Assembly: GCA_025667525.1 (NCBI GenBank)
Contig: CM046882.1
Location: 211,032,592-211,096,591 of the forward strand
From: Glebionis coronaria
Lineage: Eukaryota; Streptophyta; Magnoliopsida; Asterales; Asteraceae
Length of the DNA: 64,000 nt
Direction: 5' to 3'
Below, piece by piece: positions 35,877 to 47,354 of this stretch. A program made the position numbers and the translations under genes. Within the stretch, counting starts at the first letter, position 1. Each line of letters opens with the position of its first letter. The notes beneath the pieces are model-generated. The model searched no databases, was not told the DNA's origin, and saw only the letters and a list, made by a program, of their open reading frames with translations.

Positions 35877-36231
35877 GTATTGAAGTTGATGAATTGTGGA
35901 GCTTGCTGGAGAAGGATTGCGGATTTCCTTTTGTGGTGTTTGGTCTAAAACGAAATTCTTTCCCTTTTGTCATAAAAATTATAATGTACGCTCGAGTACT
36001 TTGGTAAAGTGTTTGTGGATTTGATAAAGTCCTTGGGGGACCCAAATGTAAATCTGATATTTCTAAAATTGTTTTACTTGGGATTGAAAGTTTTAGACAA
36101 TGGTTAATTTTAATCCTTTTATATTTCAAATTCATCATTTTGAGTTTGTTCAGAATGTCTTGTGTAACAATGTTTGTAATTAGCACCCAAATGTATATTT
36201 CCACTGTGCAATCTAATTTTGGGGTGTTAAA

Positions 36232-37422
36232 GTTTTATACAGCCTATAATTTTAACCATGATTTTAACATCTTTACATATAGATTTTAGTCTTTTTAACA
36301 AAATCTATCAACACAAAATCCCCACATAATACTTTGATCATCATTCATCATTATATAAATATACATTTAGAAAGAAAATACATAATTATATTTACAAAAT
36401 AACAAGATGATAGGAAGAGATTGATCCGTATACCAATCAAGATGATGAAAAGATGAGATTTTGATGAACAAGGCTTGGTTCTTGTTACCAAATCTTCAAC
36501 TTTAGCAAGACAACTTCTTGGGTCCTTCAAATGGATGAACATCTCCATGAAATCAGCCCTTGAACCTCATGAAAACTCCTTTTCATAGGTTAAGATCACC
36601 TCCAATATTCATGTCTTCAATAGGTTATCATCATATGTAACATATACATAAGATTTGTGGTTGAATTTTTGATGGAAATGGTGGTGGTGGTGGTATAGTG
36701 GACGGCAAAAAGAGAGCAAAAGAGAGAGATTGTGTGATGTTATCCTTGTTTGCATGTAAGAAATGGTTTTGGCAAGTGGTTTTAGCTAGTTTTGTTACTT
36801 TGGAAGACTTATGGGACAAGTGTCCCAAAGTTGGTATAAACTTTCCACATCAAAGTATGGTGGCTAAGTTTGGACGCCACATGTATTGGGGGTGGGCAAG
36901 TGTAAACTTGTCTCATCCCCAATAATTTACAGGTACTCGTCGATTCTAATTTCCTCGATTTGCGTGCCCTCGGGTCGTTTTACGAAAAACATTTTTATAA
37001 ATTATGAATCAACTGCACAAAACAAATCTAATAAAAATTGTCTCATAAAAAACGGAGTTCAAAAACGTAAATACGTAAACCTAGGGTTTCCGGTTTAGTC
37101 GTAAAGGACGTTAAATTATGCACGTAAGTCCTAATCTCTTCTCCTAAAATTGTGATTTTATGAACCAACACAAATTCAAAATTACAAAATAATATTCAAG
37201 GATAAATTTATTTCCTGAAATGTCGGACTGTCACCAAAACGGTGTATGTAAACGTAAACACGTAACGTAGAATTCTCCGATTTAGACGTAGTCGATGCTA
37301 CTTCAAGATGTAAACCCAAATTTCTTCCCAAAAATGAGTGAGCTCATAATATAACATTAAAATAATGGTTTTAAATAATACTTGAGAATAAGATATCGAC
37401 CATAAATTGACGGATTGTCACA
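36232..37422 (-). repeat. Element F, left (3') LTR, truncated
   Basis: It matches the outer third of the complete right LTR (about 44698-45804), from the shared GTTTTATACAGCC to the LTR start (minus) TGTGACAATCCG. It is followed by a polypurine tract. The other two thirds are replaced by LTR E without any spacer. Two 65-codon minus-strand frames (36351-36548 and 36631-36828) recur in the right LTR only because the LTRs are copies; I do not call them genes. Confidence 0.85.
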
Positions 37423-37437
37423 GCAGTTACCCCTAAA
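37423..37437 (-). promoter_or_regulatory. Polypurine tract of element F
   Basis: On the minus strand it reads TTTAGGGGTAACTGC directly before TGTGACAATCC. Further upstream the minus strand reads GAGGACAAAAATCC, a phrase typical just before the 3' LTR of plant chromoviruses. Confidence 0.7.
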
Positions 37438-38318
37438 CAGGATTTTTGTCCTCAAAGATCAATTTATCTTACTACTCGCTTCTTATAGAGTTAAACCACG
37501 TGGGTATTTCTCCACCTTGGGTCTTTTCTCAAAAGTGTAATTCATTACAATACGTGAGTTTCATCAAACATAACTACGGGAATACGATCAGGCTTAAGTT
37601 GACTTACTTTCTCTATCCATGATGTCCACGGGTTTTTGATTAATGCAACTTTTCGCCGATCTAAATTTCATCAAGAATAATCAGATTTTCACTTGATAGA
37701 CCTTTTATCAAGTCCGATATACGAAACATAATTTACGCAGCCCTTGAAGTCCTAGGGTAGATCCAGCTTATATGCCCTTCAGACCAACCTTTTTACATTT
37801 TCTCAATGGTCCCATACAAAGGGGACTTATTTCCCATGATCTTTCAGATCATCAATTCACTTTTCCATGGTGAAATTTTTTTGCATAACTTCGCTAACCA
37901 TTCTGCACTTCAAGATCTACATTTCATATTCACATAACCTCCTACCTACTACTGGCAATCAATAATCAGATCCTAATTTCAACAATCATTTCAGGTCTCG
38001 CGGGTCGGATATTTTTTAAGGTTAGGTTTGTCATCATAGGCAACTTAGACCTAAAAGACATGTCCAACTCACAATGGTTATATGTCGGGTATCTTCATCC
38101 TAATCCTCACCTACAGGTGCTCTTTATATAGATTCTCACAAGATTCGATCTCGATGCTAATAAGATAATTATCAATGATAATATCTCCAAAGGAGAATGA
38201 TTATCCCGTTCATTACCAAAGTTTAATTATTCAAACATAAAACAAGACTTCTAGTGTTTGCATCGTTACTTTACCCTGTCCCTTTGATTGGGGTGGTAAA
38301 CAGTACTCTCATCAAGAT

Positions 38319-38543
38319 TCATTCCCAATGATTTCTGAGGAAATCTCTAGAAATTCTACGCGAAGCGAGGTTCTTGATAGAGATGATCGATACAGGAACA
38401 CCATGCTTACACAACTCCTTTAAATACAAAAGAGTCAATTTCTTCATCGAGAATGTATCATTAACGGGAATGATATAAGTAGATTTGGTCAGTCTGTCGG
38501 CGATGACCCAAATCGAGTCAAATTCAGATGACGACCTTTGCAC
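38319..38543 (-). pseudogene. Element F integrase core relic
   Basis: SSEFDSIWVIADRLTKSTYIIPV and LYLKELCKHGVPVSIIS match the chromovirus integrase pattern (F/D-IWVIVDRLTKSAHFLP then LHGVPVSIISDR). The second catalytic aspartate, expected right after SIIS, is lost (IKNLAS). The relic is about 75 residues of a roughly 400-residue protein. Confidence 0.82.
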
Positions 38544-39411
38544 TAGTTAGACGTTTACTAATGTATGAGGCGATGTCTGCCTTCATAATTTTCCATCAGT
38601 ACAACTTCTTCAGATAAAGATACATTTTATCAAAAATGGCATGAATAGAATACTTAAACTTATAAGATTCCAACATAATTAATCTCAAAATCCTACATAT
38701 TTAGGCAACCACAAGCAGCCTTTTATACATTTAACGCTATCCGCTCTCACTTCTAATGGTTCTCATTAGCGATGAACCTCCTTTTATTATCTATATTATC
38801 CTTCTTACAAGCATAAGCTATTTTTAAATTGTTCTGGCAAATTATTTTGCACACTTCATTACTAAGGAACACATCCTAACACGATTTTTGTTGATTTATC
38901 GAAAATAACTAATAAGATCCGTAAATGTTCGAAAGATCTTTGTTTATACTTTGGTCAAAATTTCCTTAGTTGAAAAGCAAAAATTATCGTTTCCAATTTC
39001 AAGTCATGGTTTAAATGGTTTTCCTCAATTCCTCTTAGGTTGTATTGAGTTATACACAAACATTTACTCTTAGGTGAGTTTAGTTAATTGATCTGGGTAT
39101 GAAGGAATGATTCCTTAAAAATCCTTTAATAAAATATCTGTCAAAACATTTTTGCACTTTCTTTTGGTATAACCCAAAGCCTTAATGGCTCTAATCTTTG
39201 AAGAGTCAATATAGATTCCATTATCTATTAATCACATGGTTAAATAATGTAAAGAATTAAGCCTTAAATCTCATATTAAATATTCAAGGTACATGTTTTC
39301 ACTACTCGGCCAATTCAGGGCAGTCTATAAATGATTATTAACTCCTTCCTATTCTTATAAACAAACAGATGGTCCTTAGTGATCGCAAGCATGAATTTAT
39401 CAAATTACAGC

Positions 39412-39624
39412 CTACACATGTGATTCTCCAAATTTATGGATGCTACATGTGCATTGGTCAATCCAAACGACATACATGAAACTCATAATGTTCATTAAAA
39501 GTTCTGAATGTAATGATTGGAATAGATAATCTTCTTTGCGGATGCAAAGTTCATGATAACCATGCCGTTGATCAAATTTTGAATATACGCTAGAACCATG
39601 TAAATGATAGAACAAATCTATCAT
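39412..39624 (-). pseudogene. Element F reverse transcriptase relic
   Basis: MIDLFYHLHGSSVYSKFDQRHGYHELCIRKED corresponds to the palm segment with the first catalytic Asp (S-KFDLRSGYHQ in the family). The following RYG and YMDD region is garbled. It is about 70 residues long. Confidence 0.8.
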
Positions 39625-42448
39625 CTTGTGTAGTGGATATAGATTTTGATCATCAATTTACATAGTTCACGATAATTCAACAAATATAAGGAATGATAAC
39701 ACCATAGCTCTTCATGATGACGAGCTCGGTAGAATAAAAGCTTTTTCAGACAACTCTCTCAGTTGCACGGTAATTCTTTTGATTCAGATGGTGCTGAAGT
39801 ACAGTGCACATGCCACAGGTGCAGCACCGGGAATATAATCAATACCAATTTCAACTTGCCTAAATGGCGAAAGTCTAGGTAATTCACCAACAGATACCTC
39901 CTAAAGTTTCAGATAACAGAAACATCTTTTAATACATTTACTTTAAGTTCTTTCTAGATTACAAGATCTATGACTAGTTCATAACCATTCACGGTAAAAG
40001 TTCAAGTCTAAATGTAGGATATGGTCATCCATCAAGATTTATTTAGACCACTTTTGATAATAAACATTTTATCTTTTAGGGGAATTCCACTCGAGTTCCC
40101 ATCCATTTAGACAATGACATCATGTCATAATCAATCAATCCATTCTACTGGAACTACCAACTTTTTAGTTTTATTGCCGTTGATAAGATGTGAACTTCTC
40201 AGAAGACTAATAATAACTCATAATCCTTCACAAATTCAAGGATATATGGAGACATAGCTAACATTAAAAGAGTAAGGTCAACACATGATTTACGCGAGAG
40301 AATTTCAAATCAGATACAAACGAAAACATTAACGAATATGAATATATACCAAATTTTCATGATTTGAGTACGCATTCGAAACCACCTCGGATCGTTACCC
40401 ATGTCATTCAAATGGAATCTAATCAAAGAAATGATAGGAACGTCGATACATACAGTCGGGTATCAATACTCGATAATTAGATAATCTTCCAAAGAATCTC
40501 ACTATGAGAGAATTGGACAAGAACGGGATATCAATTGTCAATTAAGACAATATCCATAGATGAGTAAACTCAAATCAGCAGAATAAATGGTACGGGCACA
40601 TATGTAGGTGTCCCTAACAATATGTCCCTATTTTTCACTTCTTGCAAATTTCATAAAAATTCAATCTTTTACAATTACAAAGAAAAATGTAATGTTTATT
40701 AACAATTTTAGGGTGACTACTAATCAGCCTTGCATGGTCCCTTCCAAATTGTACGTAGGCGCACAACTATATACAATTTTAGGATTAGCGATGCAATACT
40801 CAGTTCGTCAAAACATTGTCATCATGTTTAAAATAAAAATATCTTCATGCTTAATTCTTGAATGAGAATCAAAATGAATTTACAGAGATGTTCTTCGTTA
40901 TAGAAGAAATTAAGTTTTCCAAGGTGTTTCATAAACAACTTTATTTTGATAACGATTACTTATAAGTCTCACTTTGAATAATGCATATCGTGATGAAAAT
41001 TCAGTTTTTCTCAAGGGATACTGTTTTAACTTATAAAAACAATGAGCGATCTGCAAAAGAGTGATGAAAAGTTGTTCACCAAGAACTAACTACAATATGA
41101 TAGGAAATGAGCTTAGCCAATTAATCATGAGGTTCATGACCTCGATGGCACTCAAAAAGAATAATCCACAACGTAATTCAAATCGAGATGAGTACTTGTT
41201 CAATGGTTGCATCACTAATGCGAACATTAGTATGAAGTAATAAAAGATAGATAACATCGATACATGTAGGATTTAGTAATCAAAGGTAGTCTTTTCATTA
41301 ATCACAAACAAGTCAAAAATTGTACCGTAACACATTACGTGTCGCCATGTCATATAATTCCAAGGACTCATCCTACCAACTGATGTCTCAGTTAAGTTAA
41401 GGATTTTTAAAGGATGCTACAATGAATACTAATCTATAAGAGTTATTAGGTGTTCCACCTGTCCCAGAAGATCCATCGGTCCTAATTTCAGAAGAAGATT
41501 TCTTCGATTTATTTCTTGGACACTGGGCATCCTCGTCATTGGACAATGGCCTAGGAACAACCCTTAACACGAACCAACAATCATTTAAAACCTTATAATT
41601 CAATCACAGGACTTAATGACTTCCTCTTATCAATCTCATATTCCATACGAGTTAAATTTTTACTTTATTCAAGTTTCAACCAACTTATACTCAATTCGAT
41701 ATCCTACCTCATTCTCCAATACTTTCAACTTTATTCTTAGACCTTGAAAGGGCATTAAAGCTCGATATGAACAACACTTAATTTCCAATCCTATAACTCT
41801 TACAACAATAGTTATCAAATAAGTCACTAGTATGAAATGATTTACATGTTCAATTAGACTTTTTGGAAAGATACTAGTGGCATGAGGCTTTTGGGTAATG
41901 GTTCCAATGACAGCCTCAAGTGCAACATTTACCTTTTCGATTTCAAACTTAAGAATTGGGTGACACCGAATCAGATGACACCTTTCTAGGTAGTAAGGTT
42001 TTGTCAAACTCCACTCTATATGGAAAGATCGTCATGACATCGATATCAGATTTAATCTCGCCAATTCTTCTTTAATATCATAATCAACTAATACCAACAT
42101 TTCTACGAATATCAACCATTTTGTTGGGATCATAAATATCCACAACTTGGTATAGATCTGGAATAGCTAGAATTCCTACGAGAATAGCTTCGATTGATTT
42201 GCTAGGGGAGTTAGGCTTTCTTGTGACAATCTACGTCGTATAAGTATTAAAATAATCATCAAACAATCATGTAATCAAATTACAACATATAAATATATAT
42301 AATCCAAGTTATATATATATTAAAATAACACTTCTCAGTCTGGCCTTGTCGGTAACTCGGGAATTCTTGGGCACCGTTATAGTCAAAAGATTTTTAAACA
42401 TTTTACTCAAAATATTTATTTAAAAATCTTTCGTTCTATATAACGAGA

Positions 42449-42461
42449 GCTCTGGTACCAA
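42449..42461 (-). promoter_or_regulatory. Primer-binding site of element F
   Basis: On the minus strand it reads TTGGTACCAGAGC, one substitution from the tRNA-Met complement TTGGTATCAGAGC, two bases after the LTR end. Confidence 0.8.
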
Positions 42462-42463
42462 AC

Positions 42464-45400
42464 TGTAACATCCCCAAATATTCATACTTTACTTCAGCGG
42501 AAGAGTCGTTGGTGTTACCGGATAGCACATTACTCAAATCATAGACAACGCTTAAAAATCACGTCGTTTAATAATAAAGCAATTTCCATTCATAAATATC
42601 AAATTACATAGGTCCCAAGTCATATTATTTCATACAATTTTACAAATCATTTGAATGGAAATTGTTATTTAAGTGCGAGCCATAAATTCTTGTCGTCTTC
42701 CCGAGAATTACCTTCAAGTACCTGAGATAAAAAATGTTAAAAGAAAAGGTCAGCGAAAACGCCGAGTGAATTCATAGAGTTTAATAAACCATTAATATAT
42801 CATCGGTATAAAATGATTACCGAAAATCATTTTGTACAAATCTTTGTAGTACACCATAAAATAGGCCAAAGACATTTTATACAAATCCTTGTCATAAATC
42901 ATAATATAGGCTTTTGCCTTCAAAACCATTATACGAACCATTGTCGTAAAAACATCATACAATACGTTTTATAACGTTGTATAAGGTGTAATAAAAACCG
43001 TTATATGAAAATGGTTATGTAAAACCAAAACACGAACATAATATCAATAATAAGACCCCGTATTGCTAGTCAGGCAATATATTATAATTCAATTCGTATA
43101 TCACTAATTTCGTTATTGGATTATTATAAGCCGCATAACATTGCTACCTTATTATAACAAACAACGGGTAGCTAACCCGAAATTCATTTGCCCATCTAAA
43201 ACAGCGTTTCGTCACAATAATCACGCTTATATAAATCTTCTCATACATAAATTCGCTTACCAATCAATGTGGCACGACGGGGATCAACCGTCAAGGCGCG
43301 AACTGGGTTGATCTTTCCCAAATAGTACTATTATATGCATAAGCAACTACCAAATCCTGGTACTTCACAATTCATGATAATGGGACTTTTAGTGACATAA
43401 GCTAACTATAATAATCCATTTCATTTCATTCATCGAGTCATATAATCATTCATCGGGTCATATAATCATTCGGGTCCATATCAATAAGCAAACAATCGGG
43501 ACAACGGGTGTCCTATTTTATTAAAACTAACATGTTATCTCCCTCGCGGGTTTATAAAACATTTCTTAAAACAATTAAAAGAGTGCGAGGCTATGAACTC
43601 ACGTTGATTGTGAAAGGCGGGTTATCGACGATTTGGATGTACGGTACGTGCTTCAATCACGGAAACCTAGACAAATAATACTCGTCTTAGACTCTTGTCC
43701 AATGACTTTTTGAAAAAAATGGCTATGTATATATGATAATATCATAATTATGATGATGATCAAGTGGGATTTTCTATCTTCATACACATTATAGTGTTAT
43801 GTGTTAGTCAAATTTTTGACTAGTTACACTAGTTTCACTTATTTATATATTAAGGCCCAATAAGCCCATTAAAGTCCAATATCATTTTATTAGTCCATTT
43901 ATCTTTTTAAGACCAGACCTATACTCATATGTTGAGCACAAGTAGGTTATGCCCATGAGTAAGTCCATTAGTGTTTAGCCAATCTAGTTGGGCTAATAGT
44001 CCAATAAGGCTAATTTGGCCCGTTAATGTCCATAAGTAATAAAGCTCGGGTTTTATCGGTTTTCAATTGTCAAATGTACTTACATATCAGTAGATGAGAT
44101 ATAAAAATTTTACATTTGACGGGTCCGACCGTCTAAGTTTTAATTGACGAAAACGTTAATCTTTCGGTTTTAGCCAAAAAGACGTAACACTTATATGTAT
44201 AGTTTTATAACTTATAAAACATATCAATTTGCAATTTTATAAAATGTCACACTTATTTATCAAAGTATATAACTTATTTTTATAAGTATTATCATAAGTC
44301 AGTGGGTTTTGGGTATGTATTTTATATTAGTATTACTTGAGTGCTTATATTATAATATACACTTTTAATTTCCAAATCTGATTATGAAACTCACTTTCAC
44401 CATTTTTACCATATCTTGAGTTCTACAAGGAGATAGAAGCTCAATTTTGGGCAGAACAAACTAAATAATATGTGCTACAATTAACTCTCGTTTAGCTACT
44501 TCTCAGACATCCTCTAAGTGTCCCTAATAATTCGTCCAAAACAGACTATACATATTTGAACCTTAATAATGTTTTGATCATATCTTGCTCATTTTATGGA
44601 TTCTATTGAGTGGCCAACTCTCACATATGTAAAAGTCATATACCTTACTGTATATTCAATAATACAAGTCATTTCATCAAGTTATCATATGGTTCTTTAC
44701 TGTTTTATACAGCCTATAATTTTAACCATGATTTTAACATCTTTACATATAGATTTTAGTCTTTTTAACCAAATCTATCAACACAAAATCCCCACATAAT
44801 ACTTTGATCATCGTTCATCATTATATACATATACATTTAGAAAGAAAATACATAATTATATTTACAAAATAACTAGGTGATAGGAAGAGATTGATCCCTA
44901 TACCAATCAAGATGATGAAAAGATGAGATTTTGATAAACAAGGTTTGGTTCTTGTTACCAAATCTTCAACTTTAGAAAGACAACTTCTTGGGTCCTTCAA
45001 ATGGATGAAAATATCCATGAAATCAGCCCTTGAATCTCATGAAAACTCCTTTTCATAGGTTAAGATCACCTTCAATCTTCATGTCTTCAATAGATTATCA
45101 TCATATGTAACATATACATAAGATTTGTGGTTGAATTTTTGATAGAAATGGTGGTGGCGGTGGTATAGTGGACGACACAAAGAGATCAAAACAGAGAGAT
45201 TGTGTGTTGTTATCCTTGTTTGCATGTAAGAAATAGTTTTGGCAAGTGATTTTAGCTAGTTTTGTTACTTTGGAAGACTTATGGGACAAGTGTCCCAAAG
45301 TTGGTATAGACTTGCCACATCAAAGAGATCAAAAGAGAGAGATTGTGTGCCCTCGGGTCGTTTTACGAAAAACGTTTTATAAATTATGAACCAACGGCAC

Positions 45401-45804
45401 AAAACGAATCTAATAAAAATTGTCTCATAAAAAACAGAGTTCAAAAACGTAAATACGTAAACCTAGGGTTTCCGGTTTAGTCGTAAAGGACGTTAAATTA
45501 TGCACGTAAGTCCTAATCTCTTCTAGTAAAATTGTGATTTTATGAACCAAAACATATTCAAAATTCCAAAATAATATTCAAGGATAAATTTATTTCCTGA
45601 AATGTCGGACTGTCACCAAAACGGTGTATGTAAACGTAAGCACGTAACGTAGAATTCTCCGATTTAGACGTAGTCGATGCTAATTCAAGATTTAAACCCA
45701 AATTTCTTCCCAAAAATGAGTGACTTCATAATATAAAATTAAAATAATGGTTTTTAATAATACATGAGAATAAAATATCGACCATAAATTGATGAATTGT
45801 CACA
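42464..45804 (-). repeat. Element F, right (5') LTR, complete
   Basis: It is 3341 bp with plus-strand ends TGTAACATCCCC and ...GTCACA (TGTGAC...GTTACA in element orientation). It carries the candidate intron 42722-43602 and the CCCTCGCGGGTTTA block. Compared with the left LTR, about 110 bp around 45320 are replaced by a repeat of an earlier segment (AAAGAGATCAAAA...GATTGTGTG, first at about 45178). This looks like a copying error during reverse transcription. The stretch 43860-44700 is AT-rich with no feature I recognise. Confidence 0.85.
42722..43602 (-). other. Candidate intron in LTR F
   Basis: On the minus strand the donor is AAC|GTGAGTTCATAGCCTCGC and the acceptor TTTTTATCTCAG|GTACTTG, giving 881 bp. 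The donor-side and acceptor-side modules match those of LTR C almost word for word, while the sequence between them does not align and differs in length (432 versus 881 bp). Confidence 0.5.
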
Positions 45805-47339
45805 GAATGGGAGGGAATGGTTTAAAATGGGTTTTTGGAGGGAAAACATAAAACCTGGTTTAAATCTATGGCTTGTAACTTATAGTTTGTGTTTTTGGTG
45901 ATTAAGGACTTGGGAAAATGATTAGTGAATGATTAGGGCTTAACTAGGGTTTAGACATTCTATTTAAAATATTTCGGTCCTTGGTTTGAAGTTTAACAAA
46001 GGTTTGATGTGAAAATGGGAAGTATACATATGTAGATTAGGGTTTTCTAATGATCTAGGGTTAAATCTTAGTAATGTGATTATCCTTCAATTAGCTACCG
46101 ATGTAAACTTAATTTAGGTCCTATACATTGTGTTTTAAGTTCCCAATGAGTTCCCACACTTGCTTTAATAGCTTAGTTTAGGTAAACATGTCTAAAGAGT
46201 AAAAATACCCATTTGACCTAATTTACAAGCCATGCATTGAAATCTTGTACCTTGTGCATTAGGATACTTTTACATTGTCTTAATATAATCTTATAATCTT
46301 AATGAAGTCTTATAAGTATTTATAGACTTGTGCAAAAAGAACTAGGTGATGATTCCATGTAGATATCTTAATATTAAGGTTTTTAGGTCATTAATCCTAA
46401 TGACTTTTTATCTTGGGTAATTAGTGTTTGTACCTTTATAAACACTTATTCTAGGGCTTATATAGTATATTTATGACTTCTAGGGATTCTACATTTTTTA
46501 GTTTGAGGTTTTGTATAGGTTGATCATATTCTAGGGATAATTATAGGAGCTTAAGATCATATGCTTTGATAACTTGTACTTTATGGTTTACCAACTTGTA
46601 ACTTGACTTGAAATAAATGTGTATTCTTAATATGATGTGTAGTTGAGCTTCATAATTTATGGCAAAAGATTATACTCCAATTCAATGTGAAATGGATTTT
46701 ATATGCTAATCTTGGTTACTAGGTCTTAACTTGTAATTAGCCTTGGATTAGTGAATATTAGCATTTTGGGATCAATTAACTTTCCTTTATTTGATAGATT
46801 GAAATTAGTACATTGTTTTTGATAATATTACATGGATTTTATGTAGTTACATTGCTTGAAATATTGTTTACCAAGGGTTTCTAGGTGGTGATCTAGACTA
46901 TTATGTACAATTACTTGTACTTAGCTTTGTATGGTTTGTTCTTGCCATTTTTATGTATTATTAGGTCTTCAGAGTATAGTTTGTAACTTTTTTATAATAC
47001 TTATTGAATTATTCATATGTGTTTTCCATTAATAGCTTACCATTCTTGAGTTTAAAACTCATTTATAGGGATTCTAGGGTTTCTAAAGGAATTTAGGGCA
47101 TCATAGTTTCATTTGAGATGTTCTTACTGATATTGAACTTGTTAGATCCATTTTAGATCTTAGAATTGATATATACATTGTATTGACAACATATAGGAAT
47201 ATTTTGTAATGGCAGTTTAGGTTGTGAGAAGTAGTTCATCTTACCAAGTAAGGTAAAGAAAGCAAAAAATTCTAGCCAAATTTTCATATTGAGACAATCA
47301 TAACTTATAGCATAGATGTGAATTTTGAGGTTTGTCACA
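45805..47339 (-). repeat. Element G, left (3') LTR, truncated
   Basis: Its left part (45805 to about 46635) matches 53458-54290. The right part leads to the LTR start (minus) TGTGACAAACCTC beside a polypurine tract. Its outer portion was lost at the boundary with element F. It is AT-rich, with many ACTTGTA and CTAGGG words and no frame. Confidence 0.8.
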
Positions 47340-47354
47340 GTCTCTCCCCCTTAA
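47340..47354 (-). promoter_or_regulatory. Polypurine tract of element G
   Basis: On the minus strand it is TTAAGGGGGAGAGAC, directly before TGTGACAAACC. The phrase CGGGACTAGATTTC just upstream (minus) is typical of the chromovirus 3' end. Confidence 0.8.

Larger units (their letters stand above)
33564..36231 (+). repeat. Element E, 3' LTR
   Basis: The LTR runs from TGTAACAACCCAAACC, after a polypurine tract, to TTTTGGGGTGTTA near 36229, a TGTAAC...GTTA(CA) form typical of chromoviruses. The last bases are altered (TTAAA instead of TTACA) at the junction with F. It has a TATA box at 34011-34020 followed by a CT-rich leader (CTCTCTCTCTTTCTCTCC, about 34070) and a candidate intron at 35269-35876. 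No gene is present: the 88- and 114-codon minus-strand frames have no motif and oppose transcription. Confidence 0.85.
37438..42448 (-). pseudogene. Element F internal region, decayed chromovirus gag-pol
   Basis: This 5-kb region is read on the minus strand between a polypurine tract and a tRNA-Met primer-binding site. Only two stretches are recognisable: integrase (38319-38543) and reverse transcriptase (39412-39624). Their order and spacing of about 1 kb are right for Ty3/gypsy. The remainder is full of stops in all frames. The frames at 41397-41603 and 41669-42007 lie where gag should be, but I see no zinc knuckle or capsid motif. Confidence 0.7.

Noticed and set aside
36351..36828. Two 65-codon minus-strand frames conserved at 44821-45298
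   Set aside because: Conservation is explained by the LTR pair of element F. They lie in the leader, and differences between copies show no preference for silent sites that I can see.
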